This document shows positions 1 through 6,917 of a stretch of 9,520 nt of DNA, one piece after another. Origin of the DNA: Bacteroidota bacterium. Lineage in GTDB: Bacteria; Bacteroidota; Bacteroidia; Bacteroidales; JADFUO01. The position numbers and the translations under genes are program-made. The notes under the pieces were generated by a model. That model was not told where the DNA came from. It ran no database searches and saw only the letters and a program-made list of their open reading frames with translations. Positions within the stretch are counted from its first letter, which is position 1, and every line of letters begins with the position of its first letter. Where the stretch lies: the NCBI GenBank assembly GCA_030614305.1, contig JAUWKH010000047.1:1-9520 (forward strand). The letters are read 5' to 3'.

Positions 1-933
1 CGAAGTCATTACATATTCATTGTATTTTTGCTCTTTTGTCAGGATTTCTTTTTCAAAAACAATGTTTTTATAATTTTCCGGATTTATGTATTGAGATACA
101 TTTGATACATTCCACTGCCTTGAATATCCATTATATGAATGAGCCGAAGGACCTAAGCCCAGATAATTCCCACCCAACCAGTAAATACTGTTATGCTTTG
201 AATAAAATCCCTCTTTACAGAAATTGGATATTTCGTAATGGATAAACCTTTTTTGTTTTATTAGTTCCTGCAGGATTTTAAAATGCTCAATGCTTTGATT
301 TTCATCAGGCGATTGTGCCTTTTTCTGTAAAATTAATTTATTCAAAACCGTTTTTTGTTCTATTGTTAAAGAATATGCCGAAAGGTGGGGTATATCCGAA
401 TTAAAGAAATATTCCAGATTTTTCAACCAGCTTTCCTTTGTTAAAGTAGGAATGCCATAAATCAGGTCAATTGATAAATTTGTAAAGCCAGCATCACGGG
501 CAAGTTTAATTGAATTTATTGCTTGCTCTGAATTGTGGATACGTTTTAAGTATTTAAGGTCTTTGTCGTTAAATGACTGAATTCCAATACTAAGCCGGTT
601 TATTGATGTCTTTTTTAAATCATTCAATTTTGATAATGAAATATCATCAGGATTTGCTTCTAATGTAATTTCAGCATTTGTGTCAATATTATAAATTTTA
701 AATATTTCATTTAGAATTGAAGCTATTTCAGATGTTCTGAGTATTGATGGAGTACCACCTCCGAAATAAATTGATTTTACAATTTCATTTTGTAAGTAAT
801 CCTTTTGAAAATAGATTTCTTTTAATAACGCAGTTAAAATCCCATTTATGTGTTTTAATGAAACTATGGAATAAAAATTACAATAATGGCATTTTTGTTT
901 ACAAAATGGAATATGTATATAAATACCGGCCAT
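1..933 (-). CDS. hemW: HemW, radical SAM heme chaperone (HemN-like), C-terminus cut by window edge
   Basis: Reading the minus strand from the ATG at 933 gives 311 codons with no stop down to position 1, so the C-terminus lies outside the window. Family members are usually about 375-380 residues, so roughly 65 are missing. The N-terminus MAGIYIHIPFCKQKCHYCNF carries the radical SAM cluster ligands C11, C15 and C18 (CX3CX2C). The residue two after the last cysteine is F20. True coproporphyrinogen III dehydrogenase HemN has a fourth cysteine there, so this points to HemW. YFGGGTPS (about 56-63) is the glycine-rich SAM-binding motif, followed by the family-typical NRLSIGIQSFND, DLIYGIP and GLGPSAHSY. 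The last visible residues, YNEYVMTS, match the usual start of the HemW C-terminal part. In characterised members HemW binds heme and delivers it to respiratory enzymes in the cytoplasm. It is divergent from the next gene, with no clear promoter of its own. Confidence 0.95.
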   Translation of the reverse strand, partial: MAGIYIHIPFCKQKCHYCNFYSIVSLKHINGILTALLKEIYFQKDYLQNEIVKSIYFGGGTPSILRTSEIASILNEIFKIYNIDTNAEITLEANPDDISLSKLNDLKKTSINRLSIGIQSFNDKDLKYLKRIHNSEQAINSIKLARDAGFTNLSIDLIYGIPTLTKESWLKNLEYFFNSDIPHLSAYSLTIEQKTVLNKLILQKKAQSPDENQSIEHFKILQELIKQKRFIHYEISNFCKEGFYSKHNSIYWLGGNYLGLGPSAHSYNGYSRQWNVSNVSQYINPENYKNIVFEKEILTKEQKYNEYVMTS

Positions 934-936
934 TTT

Positions 937-966
937 TTTGTATTGGAATAAAAATTTATATATTTG
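937..966 (+). promoter_or_regulatory. Bacteroidota-type promoter for the T9SS cargo gene
   Basis: TATATTTG at 959-966 matches the Bacteroidota -7 consensus TAnnTTTG exactly. TTTG at 937-940 can serve as the -33 element, with an 18-nt spacer, slightly short of the usual value. Transcription would start near 970-975 and leave an AT-rich leader of about 40 nt before the ATG at 1014. The -33 element lies only 3 bases from the divergent hemW start codon at 931-933. The match is by eye only. Confidence 0.5.
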
Positions 967-1013
967 CTTAGAATTTGTAAAATTATTTAATTATTAATTA
1001 AAATTATAAAATC

Positions 1014-1955
1014 ATGAAACAGAAATTACTTTTTGGATTATTTTTAAGTATTGCAATTGTTTTTACTTCCTATGGACAACAATTGGAAAATGCCGGTTTT
1101 GAAGACTGGGAAGATGCCGGAACCGTAATTGATGAGCCGGTTAACTGGAGCTCTATCAAAACCTCCGATAATGAACTTTTAAATCCCTTAGCTCCAGTTG
1201 TTTGGGGGCAAGATACAGATGCACACAGCGGTAGTTATTCTGTAAAATTGTTTAATGTTGGTGCTATGTCTATTATTGCAACAGGCACCCTTACTAACGG
1301 CAGAGTACATTCGGATTTAAATCCTGATAACGGTTATGTGTTTACCGATACGAATGATGCCAGATGGAATACACCGCTTACATTAAGACCTGATAGTATA
1401 GTTGGTTGGTTTAAATATTACCCGCAAGGAAATGATGTTGCACGTGTAAAAGCATTAATTCACAAAGGCTATGCCACAATACCCGAAAAAGGAACATTTT
1501 CAAACTGGATTGCAGTAGCCGACTTTATTTCAGAGCCTGTGTTAGTTGATACATGGACGAGATTTTCCGTGCCATTTATATATTATAATTCGGAAACACC
1601 CGAATATATTTTATTAACACTTAATTCAGGTGACAGTACAATACCGGTTGAAGGCAGTATTGCTTTATATGATGATCTTGAACTGATATATAATTCTGGA
1701 GGAATTGTGGAAAATCAGAAGGGAAATATCAATATATATTCATGGCATAATACTGTAGTTGTGGATTGGATAGTTCAGAATTTTAATAAAAATCCGGATA
1801 TAAAAATATATGACCTTTCGGGCAGGCTTGTTTTTACAGATCATATTTCACCAAATCAGAAAAATGTAATCCATGTTAATATTCCAAAAGGAATTTATAT
1901 CTGTGAAATTCAGGGTGCATCATGGGTATATACTGAGAAACTCTTTATTCAATAG
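1014..1955 (+). CDS. Secreted protein with T9SS type A sorting domain and PCMD-like N-terminal domain
   Basis: This 313-aa protein has a clear Sec signal peptide (MKQKLLFGLFLSIAIVFTSYGQ, residues 1 to about 21). Residues about 24-226 form one beta-rich domain. It opens LENAGFEDW and continues with HSGSYSVKL (71-79) and SIALYDDLELIY (215-226). This pattern resembles jelly-roll, carbohydrate-binding or PCMD-type domains of Bacteroidota surface proteins, but the family assignment is tentative and no catalytic residues are recognisable. Residues about 236-313 look like a T9SS type A C-terminal domain: IKIYDLSGRLV (263-273), PKGIYICEIQ (291-300) and the terminal YTEKLFIQ. Known proteins of this kind cross the outer membrane through the type IX system, lose the C-terminal domain and are attached to the surface or released. 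The gene ends with TAG at 1953-1955. The start is supported by the signal peptide and the promoter match just upstream. Substrate and function are unknown. Confidence 0.85.
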   Translation: MKQKLLFGLFLSIAIVFTSYGQQLENAGFEDWEDAGTVIDEPVNWSSIKTSDNELLNPLAPVVWGQDTDAHSGSYSVKLFNVGAMSIIATGTLTNGRVHSDLNPDNGYVFTDTNDARWNTPLTLRPDSIVGWFKYYPQGNDVARVKALIHKGYATIPEKGTFSNWIAVADFISEPVLVDTWTRFSVPFIYYNSETPEYILLTLNSGDSTIPVEGSIALYDDLELIYNSGGIVENQKGNINIYSWHNTVVVDWIVQNFNKNPDIKIYDLSGRLVFTDHISPNQKNVIHVNIPKGIYICEIQGASWVYTEKLFIQ

Positions 1956-1968
1956 ATTAGGAATACTT

Positions 1969-2028
1969 GATGCTGGATACTGGATACTGGATACTTGATG
2001 CTTGATTCTGGATACTTGATACTGGATA
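1969..2028 (+). repeat. Degenerate 7-bp tandem repeat array, unit GATACTG
   Basis: Eight consecutive heptamers fill 1969-2024: GATGCTG, GATACTG, GATACTG, GATACTT, GATGCTT, GATTCTG, GATACTT and GATACTG. A ninth begins as GATA (2025-2028), and a decayed copy AATACTT precedes at 1962-1968. Differences fall only at unit positions 4 (A, G or T) and 7 (G or T), so the core is GATnCTn. The array begins 13 bp after the stop of the cargo gene and lies outside any supported coding region. Confidence 0.93.
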
Positions 2029-2077
2029 AAAATTAAGACATAAAAAACACAAATTTAGATTAAAAACATTTTCGACC

Positions 2078-2119
2078 CAAACTGCAAACGTCAAACGTCA
2101 AACATCAAACGCCAAACAC
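2078..2119 (+). repeat. Second 7-bp tandem repeat array, unit CAAACGT
   Basis: Six consecutive heptamers fill 2078-2119: CAAACTG, CAAACGT, CAAACGT, CAAACAT, CAAACGC and CAAACAC. The core CAAAC is invariant and the last two positions vary. The unit is unrelated in sequence to the array 50 bp upstream but has the same 7-bp period. The array ends 63 bp before the start codon of the TonB-dependent receptor, so it lies in or close to that gene's promoter or leader. No convincing TAnnTTTG promoter element could be found in the rest of the 1956-2182 spacer. Confidence 0.92.
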
Positions 2120-2182
2120 ATAACAAGATACAATAATTTATTCGCAAATAAGAGAGAAATTTTATCCTTTTTCATTTTAGAT

Positions 2183-4594
2183 ATGAAATTATTAAACCGG
2201 TTTATTCTTTTATTAATATTTTTATCGTTTCTACGAATATCTTTTTCACAGGAAACAGGTAATTTTAAAGGAATTGTAAAAGCCGAAGAAACCGGCGAAT
2301 TATTGATTGGCGCTCACGTTATTCTGAAAAAAGACCCTTCAATCGGCACTGTTACTAATACCGAAGGAGAGTTTTCTATTTTACTGAACCCTGGGAATTA
2401 TTCTTTTGTGATTTCATTTACCAACATGAAAACGGACACCGTTTCAGTAATAATTATTGCTGGAAAAACAGTAGAGCGCATCATAGAACTTCCTCCCTAT
2501 ACTAAAGTATTTGATGAAATTGAAATAACAGCAGGTAAATTTGAAAAAAACATTGAGGACCTTACCTTTTCCATTGACGTTATTCAACCACAATTGATTG
2601 AAAATAAAAACACACGAAGTATTAATACTATTCTGGATTTAGTACCCGGACTTAATATTCTTGATGAAGAACCGCAATTACGGGGAGGAAGTGGCTTTAC
2701 AATGGGAGTGGGAAGCAAGGTTGCAATTTTAATTGATGATATGCCAATACTTTCGGGTGATGCCGGCAGGCCATACTGGGAATTTATTCCTGTTGAAAAT
2801 ATTGAACAAGTTGAAATTATTAAAGGTGCTTCATCAGTGCTTTCCGGTGCATCTGCTTTAAGTGGGGCTATATATATACGAACAGCTTTTCCAAAGTTAG
2901 AACCCCTTACAAAGGTAAATGTATATACAGGATTTTATTCTGCTCCAAGAGATAAATCTCAAAAATGGTGGAATGATTATCCGTATATTACAGGGGCTAA
3001 CTTTCTTCATTCACGACAAATTGGTAATCTGGACCTCGTGCTTGGCGGAAATGTTAATTTTGACCATGGATACATTGGTGCACCACATCCTGGTCCCCAT
3101 GTAATTGATACCATAACAGATTTTTCCGATAAGCAAATGGCAAGCCGAAGAGCAAGATTTAATTTTAATATAAGACGAAGATCAAAAAAAATTGAAGGAC
3201 TGAATTTCGGACTTAATGGAAATTTTATGATTGATAAATCAAATTTGATTATTGCCTGGCTCGATGATACTACGAATTTTTTTCGTGCATACCCGGGTGG
3301 CGTTATACTTCGTAACAGATTTATGTTCTATGCCGACCCGTATATTAACTTTTATTCCGGTATTGGAGTAAAACACAGTTTGAAAGCCCGTGTTATGTAT
3401 AATGATAATCAAATGTCAAATGATCAATTAAATCAAACATTATCCATTTATGCAGATTATCAGTTCAGGAAAAATTTTGTAAACCTTAATGATCTTGAAT
3501 TTATTTTCGGAATGTCAAATCAGTATGTAAGTTGCCATGATGAAATGTATATGGGGTCAGGTTCACCCAATAATAAGATACAAAATTTTTCACTTTATCT
3601 ACAGATTGAAAAAAAGTTTTGGAATGCAATAAATCTTTCTCTTGGAACCAGGACAGAATATTATAACATGAACGACACTATAAAAGAATTCAAGCCGATT
3701 TTCAGGGTAGGAACCAGTATAAAATTGATGCAGGAATCATATATGAGGGCTTCGTTTGGTCAGGGCTATAGATTTCCAACTATTGCCGAGCGATATATTC
3801 GTACGTCTTTTGGTTCGTTTGGGGTGTTTGATAATCCGTATCTTAAACCCGAATATAGCTGGAATGCAGAAATTGGTTTTAAACAAGGTTTTAAATTTGG
3901 AAACTATTTCGGATATTTTGATATTGCAGCATTCTGGCAGGAATATTCAAATACTATTGAATATTTGTTTGGTTTTTGGGACCCTACTTATACTTTTGCT
4001 GTTGCAGGATTTAAATTTGTTAACACGGGAAAATCAAGAATTTTAGGATTTGATGTTTCAGTTACAGGGCAGGCCAGGATTAATGATTATACATATTTAA
4101 ATGGAATTATCGGGTATAATTATATTTTGCCCGAAGCACTTGAACCCAACCTGATTTTTGCCCATGATTATAACCCAGGCGGTGATACGGAATTTTCCTA
4201 TAATTCAACAAGTATAGATCCCAGCAAAAAAATTTTAAAATACAGGTTTCTGCATACAATTAAGGCTGACCTTGAATTATTATTTAAAGAATTTGCTTTC
4301 GGATTTAGCTTGAAATATTTTAGTAAAATGGAAAATCTTGATAAATCTATTGCAGATTTTGAAAAAACCACAGTTAATTCCGGAGGCTCTTTGCAACCTG
4401 TTTATTACATGAATTATTTTAATCACCATAATAATGGAAATATAATTATGGACGGAAGAATCAGCTATAAGTTTTTGGAACATCATAAAATTGCCCTGAT
4501 TGTAAACAATTTCCTTAACCGCACCTATTCATTAAGACCCCTGAAAGCAGAACAAATGAGAACAGTTATGCTTCAATATTCTTTAGAAATTTGA
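2183..4594 (+). CDS. TonB-dependent outer-membrane receptor with CarboxypepD_reg-like N-terminal domain
   Basis: This 803-aa protein is an outer-membrane active transporter that would take up a large or scarce ligand using TonB energy. A signal peptide covers about residues 1-22 (hydrophobic run, then SFSQE). Residues about 27-105 form a CarboxypepD_reg-like domain (GNFKGIVKAEETGELLIGAHV, TNTEGEFSI), standard in Bacteroidota receptors. The plug follows at about 110-235, with SINTILDLVPGLNI, LRGGSG, VAILIDDMPIL and the typical IEQVEIIKGASSVLSGASALSGAI. The rest is a beta-barrel with aromatic-rich strands, including FGQGYRFPTIAERYIR and PYLKPEYSWNAEIGF, typical of siderophore, cobalamin or metal receptors. 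No SusD partner is adjacent, so a glycan SusC role is not supported, and the ligand cannot be read from sequence. The protein ends LQYSLEI, with isoleucine instead of the usual terminal aromatic residue. The gene converges on the sulfotransferase gene with a 22-nt gap. Confidence 0.92.
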   Translation: MKLLNRFILLLIFLSFLRISFSQETGNFKGIVKAEETGELLIGAHVILKKDPSIGTVTNTEGEFSILLNPGNYSFVISFTNMKTDTVSVIIIAGKTVERIIELPPYTKVFDEIEITAGKFEKNIEDLTFSIDVIQPQLIENKNTRSINTILDLVPGLNILDEEPQLRGGSGFTMGVGSKVAILIDDMPILSGDAGRPYWEFIPVENIEQVEIIKGASSVLSGASALSGAIYIRTAFPKLEPLTKVNVYTGFYSAPRDKSQKWWNDYPYITGANFLHSRQIGNLDLVLGGNVNFDHGYIGAPHPGPHVIDTITDFSDKQMASRRARFNFNIRRRSKKIEGLNFGLNGNFMIDKSNLIIAWLDDTTNFFRAYPGGVILRNRFMFYADPYINFYSGIGVKHSLKARVMYNDNQMSNDQLNQTLSIYADYQFRKNFVNLNDLEFIFGMSNQYVSCHDEMYMGSGSPNNKIQNFSLYLQIEKKFWNAINLSLGTRTEYYNMNDTIKEFKPIFRVGTSIKLMQESYMRASFGQGYRFPTIAERYIRTSFGSFGVFDNPYLKPEYSWNAEIGFKQGFKFGNYFGYFDIAAFWQEYSNTIEYLFGFWDPTYTFAVAGFKFVNTGKSRILGFDVSVTGQARINDYTYLNGIIGYNYILPEALEPNLIFAHDYNPGGDTEFSYNSTSIDPSKKILKYRFLHTIKADLELLFKEFAFGFSLKYFSKMENLDKSIADFEKTTVNSGGSLQPVYYMNYFNHHNNGNIIMDGRISYKFLEHHKIALIVNNFLNRTYSLRPLKAEQMRTVMLQYSLEI

Positions 4595-4616
4595 TAACGG
4601 GCTAGGTAATAAAGCA

Positions 4617-5774
4617 TTACATGGGAAGTATTTCTAAATCATCCGGTACGCCATATCCCCATTTATCCATTGTAAACTTACAATTTTCTAATATTGTTTC
4701 TAATTCCGACCTGGAAATACAAAAAGCATTTTTCCGGTATCCTTTTTTAGATTTAATATAAGGAATAAAGGATTCTTTTGCAACACTGAATCCGGGAATT
4801 CCGAAATGATCATAAACTTTTTGTATTTCTTTCAAAGGGCTTTTTTCAAGGTCTTCAAATTTAATTTCTAACAAATTTGCCTGTGGTATTATTGATTGGT
4901 CATTAAAAAATTGCAACATCATTTTTTGATATATCTCAAAGATATGTTCTTCAATTTTTTCTTCAGAGATTCTTTGGAGTTGCAAGTATGGCATCATTTT
5001 TTTGAAAAAATTCCTGGTTGAAAGAATTACAGTAACAGGATTACGATGTATATGAATAAATTTAGCATTTGGAAATAATTTAAGTAATTGTTTTACCCTT
5101 GCTGTATTTGGTGGATTTTTAGAAATGAATCTTGTTCCGCTTGTATTTATTAAAGCTTTTTTAATTATCCTTTTGTATTCTTGTTCCCAGGTAATTATTT
5201 TTTTAGTGTCAACGTTTCTGAAAAGGATATTATTTTTATAAAATTCAATTATTTTTTCCGGAAAGAACCAGAAATAATAAAAACACAAAAGATACTTACT
5301 ACCGAATATAAATTCTTCTTCCTGTGGAAAATCAGCATTTAATTTTACCCTGTCTCCCTTACGATTTTTAGGAATTATAATTTTCATAAAGGTCCTGAAT
5401 ACAGCCCTGCCGGCTTTTATCATTAATATTTTTGGGAAAACAGATTGATATGTAGTAACATAACCCATATTTTGATCCTGACAAAGTATATTGTGAAGAT
5501 ATGTGGTACCGCTTCGCCAATGACCTAAGATAAAGATTGGATCCTCAGTTATTTTAAAGCTTTTAATTTTTTTGTTATACTTCAAATTTTCATAAATCCG
5601 AAACGGGATTCCTATTCCACTAATTAAACCGATGATTATTGCTCTGTGCCAATAACGAAACTCAACCTTATTATGCATTAGAAGCTTAATTAAAGGTAAA
5701 AATGAATATCCTGCTGCAGGAGTAAAAAATACATTTGAACTTTTTTTAATCGATTGATATAACTTAGAATACAT
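4617..5774 (-). CDS. PAPS-dependent sulfotransferase (Sulfotransfer_3-like)
   Basis: This 385-aa protein should transfer a sulfonate group from PAPS to a hydroxyl or amine of an unknown acceptor. The 5'-phosphosulfate-binding loop is seen as FILGHWRSGTTYLH (81-94), with the RSGTT core and preceding beta-strand typical of the family. The 3'-phosphate-binding segment is FIHIHRNPVTVILSTRNFF (239-257), with R244 and S252 as the expected contacts. LLEIKFEDLEKSP (301-313) is another family hallmark, and KKGYRKN (343-349) occupies the place of the late basic, glycine-containing PAPS-binding motif. A hydrophobic patch near 45-58 could be a membrane-associating segment, but no signal peptide is evident, so the site is probably cytoplasmic. 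Length suits the bacterial Sulfotransfer_3 group. No ATP sulfurylase or APS kinase gene is visible nearby, so PAPS must come from elsewhere in the genome. The start at 5774 is the first ATG in the open frame. Confidence 0.9.
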   Translation of the reverse strand: MYSKLYQSIKKSSNVFFTPAAGYSFLPLIKLLMHNKVEFRYWHRAIIIGLISGIGIPFRIYENLKYNKKIKSFKITEDPIFILGHWRSGTTYLHNILCQDQNMGYVTTYQSVFPKILMIKAGRAVFRTFMKIIIPKNRKGDRVKLNADFPQEEEFIFGSKYLLCFYYFWFFPEKIIEFYKNNILFRNVDTKKIITWEQEYKRIIKKALINTSGTRFISKNPPNTARVKQLLKLFPNAKFIHIHRNPVTVILSTRNFFKKMMPYLQLQRISEEKIEEHIFEIYQKMMLQFFNDQSIIPQANLLEIKFEDLEKSPLKEIQKVYDHFGIPGFSVAKESFIPYIKSKKGYRKNAFCISRSELETILENCKFTMDKWGYGVPDDLEILPM

Positions 5775-5875
5775 AGGCTATAAACAGGAACAGTTAATTT
5801 TTAATCAATAGCATGCAAATAAAATCTATGAATATTTATGTTTAGCACATAAAAATATTATCTATCGCAGGGTAA

Positions 5876-5883
5876 CAAAGATA
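5876..5883 (-). promoter_or_regulatory. Possible -7 element for the sulfotransferase gene
   Basis: On the minus strand this octamer reads TATCTTTG, an exact match to TAnnTTTG. It lies about 100 bp upstream of the sulfotransferase ATG at 5774. No TTTG sits at the expected -33 distance: the nearest candidates leave spacers of 10 or 42 nt. The call therefore rests on the -7 box alone. The rest of the 215-bp divergent spacer (5775-5989) is AT-rich and shows no recognisable promoter for the plus-strand operon, no RNA gene and no strong hairpin. Confidence 0.3.
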
Positions 5884-5989
5884 TAAATTAATTCAAAAAA
5901 ATATATAATTTTACACCCTATCATCCAAAATAATTATTTTACAAATTAATCTGAAGGAAAAAAGTAATAATTGATAAATAAAAAACATT

Positions 5990-6913
5990 ATGAAACGAAG
6001 AGATTTTTTTAAAAAAGGATTAAGTGCCGGAATTATTGCCGGAACAGCCATTACTTTTGGTAAATACAAAAATTTATTTGCAGCTAATTCACTTCCTCCT
6101 GAAGACACCTTTGATCTGGTTGCGGTTAAAGGAGGTGAACCGGTTCAAATGTTTGACAAAGCAATAGAATCACTTGGAGGCATGAAAAATTTTGTAAAGT
6201 CAGGTCAAAAAGTTTTAGTAAAACCAAATATTGGGTGGGATGCTGTTCCGGAAAGGGCGGCAGATACAAATCCTTCTTTGGTTGGAAGAGTAGTCGAATA
6301 TTGCTTTAATGCAGGTGCAAAGGATGTTTATGTTTTTGATAATACCTGCGATCAATGGAATAAATGTTATAAAAATAGCGGAATTGAAAAAGCTGTTAAG
6401 GATGCCGGCGGGAAAATTGTTCCGGGTAATAGGGAAAGTTATTATCAGGAAGTGGAGATAAAAGAAGGGAAAAAACTAAAAAAAGCCAAAGTACATGAAC
6501 TTGTTCTTGATTCGGATGTTTTTATAAATGTCCCCATCTTAAAAAGTCACAGTTCTACAAAGCTAACAATAGCGATGAAAAACATGATGGGAGTGGTTTG
6601 GGACAGAATGTACTGGCACCGTAATGACCTGAATCAATGTATTGCCGATTGTTCAACCTTCTGTAAACCCGATTTGAATATTGTTGATGCTTATAATGTA
6701 ATGAAAGTAAACGGACCCCGCGGAGTTTCTATTGATGATGTTGTTCAGCTAAAATCCTTGGTTGTTTCTAAAGATATTGTTGCAGTTGATGCTGCCGCAA
6801 CAAAAATATTCGGCCTTGAACCCGATGATATTTCTTATATAACAATAGCCGATGAAATGAATATCGGTACCAAAGACCTGGCAAAACTTAATATCAATAG
6901 AATTATAATGTAA
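5990..6913 (+). CDS. Tat-exported DUF362 domain protein
   Basis: This 307-aa protein begins MKRRDFFKKGLSAGIIAGTA, a twin-arginine motif (R3-R4-D-F-F-K) followed by a mild hydrophobic stretch to about residue 22. Folded export to the periplasm, or membrane anchoring there, is therefore expected. The rest matches DUF362: KVLVKPNIGW (74-83), a segment with GAKDVYVFDNT (109-119), VPILKSHSSTKLTIAMKNMMG (181-201, with K185, H187, K197, N198 and G201) and VAVDAAATKIFGLEPDDISYI (264-284). DUF362 proteins have no settled biochemical role and many occur near or fused to ferredoxin domains. This copy has no ferredoxin domain of its own but has C217, C221 and C225 in CX3CX3C spacing, plus C105, C120 and C126. 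Stop TAA is followed directly by an in-frame TAG. The next ATG is 4 nt downstream, so the two genes almost certainly form one operon. Confidence 0.9.
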   Translation: MKRRDFFKKGLSAGIIAGTAITFGKYKNLFAANSLPPEDTFDLVAVKGGEPVQMFDKAIESLGGMKNFVKSGQKVLVKPNIGWDAVPERAADTNPSLVGRVVEYCFNAGAKDVYVFDNTCDQWNKCYKNSGIEKAVKDAGGKIVPGNRESYYQEVEIKEGKKLKKAKVHELVLDSDVFINVPILKSHSSTKLTIAMKNMMGVVWDRMYWHRNDLNQCIADCSTFCKPDLNIVDAYNVMKVNGPRGVSIDDVVQLKSLVVSKDIVAVDAAATKIFGLEPDDISYITIADEMNIGTKDLAKLNINRIIM

Positions 6914-6917
6914 TAGA

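Noticed and set aside
1..933. hemN (oxygen-independent coproporphyrinogen III dehydrogenase)
   Set aside because: The fourth cysteine of the HemN CX3CX2CXC motif is replaced by phenylalanine (F20), and the N-terminus starts directly at the radical SAM domain as in HemW.
1962..2119. The two repeat arrays as a CRISPR array
   Set aside because: Units are contiguous 7-mers with no unique spacers, far shorter than CRISPR repeats, and no cas gene is present.
2183..4594. SusC-type glycan importer
   Set aside because: There is no SusD partner, and 803 residues is short for SusC proteins, which usually approach or exceed 1000. A general TonB-dependent receptor label is safer.
4595..4616. Bidirectional terminator between the receptor and sulfotransferase genes
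   Set aside because: The 22-nt gap shows no inverted repeat with a useful stem.
5503..5534. P-loop NTPase or kinase reading of GHWRSGTTYLH in the minus-strand gene
   Set aside because: The loop resembles a Walker A motif, but together with HRNPVTVILSTR and FEDLEKSP it fits the sulfotransferase PAPS-binding loops better.
5954..5964. AAGGA as the ribosome binding site of the DUF362 gene
   Set aside because: It lies about 31 nt from the ATG, too far for Shine-Dalgarno pairing, and this phylum mostly does without it.
5911..6108. Short minus-strand reading frame across the start of the DUF362 gene
   Set aside because: It overlaps the well-supported DUF362 N-terminus antisense, has no recognisable domain and looks like a chance frame.
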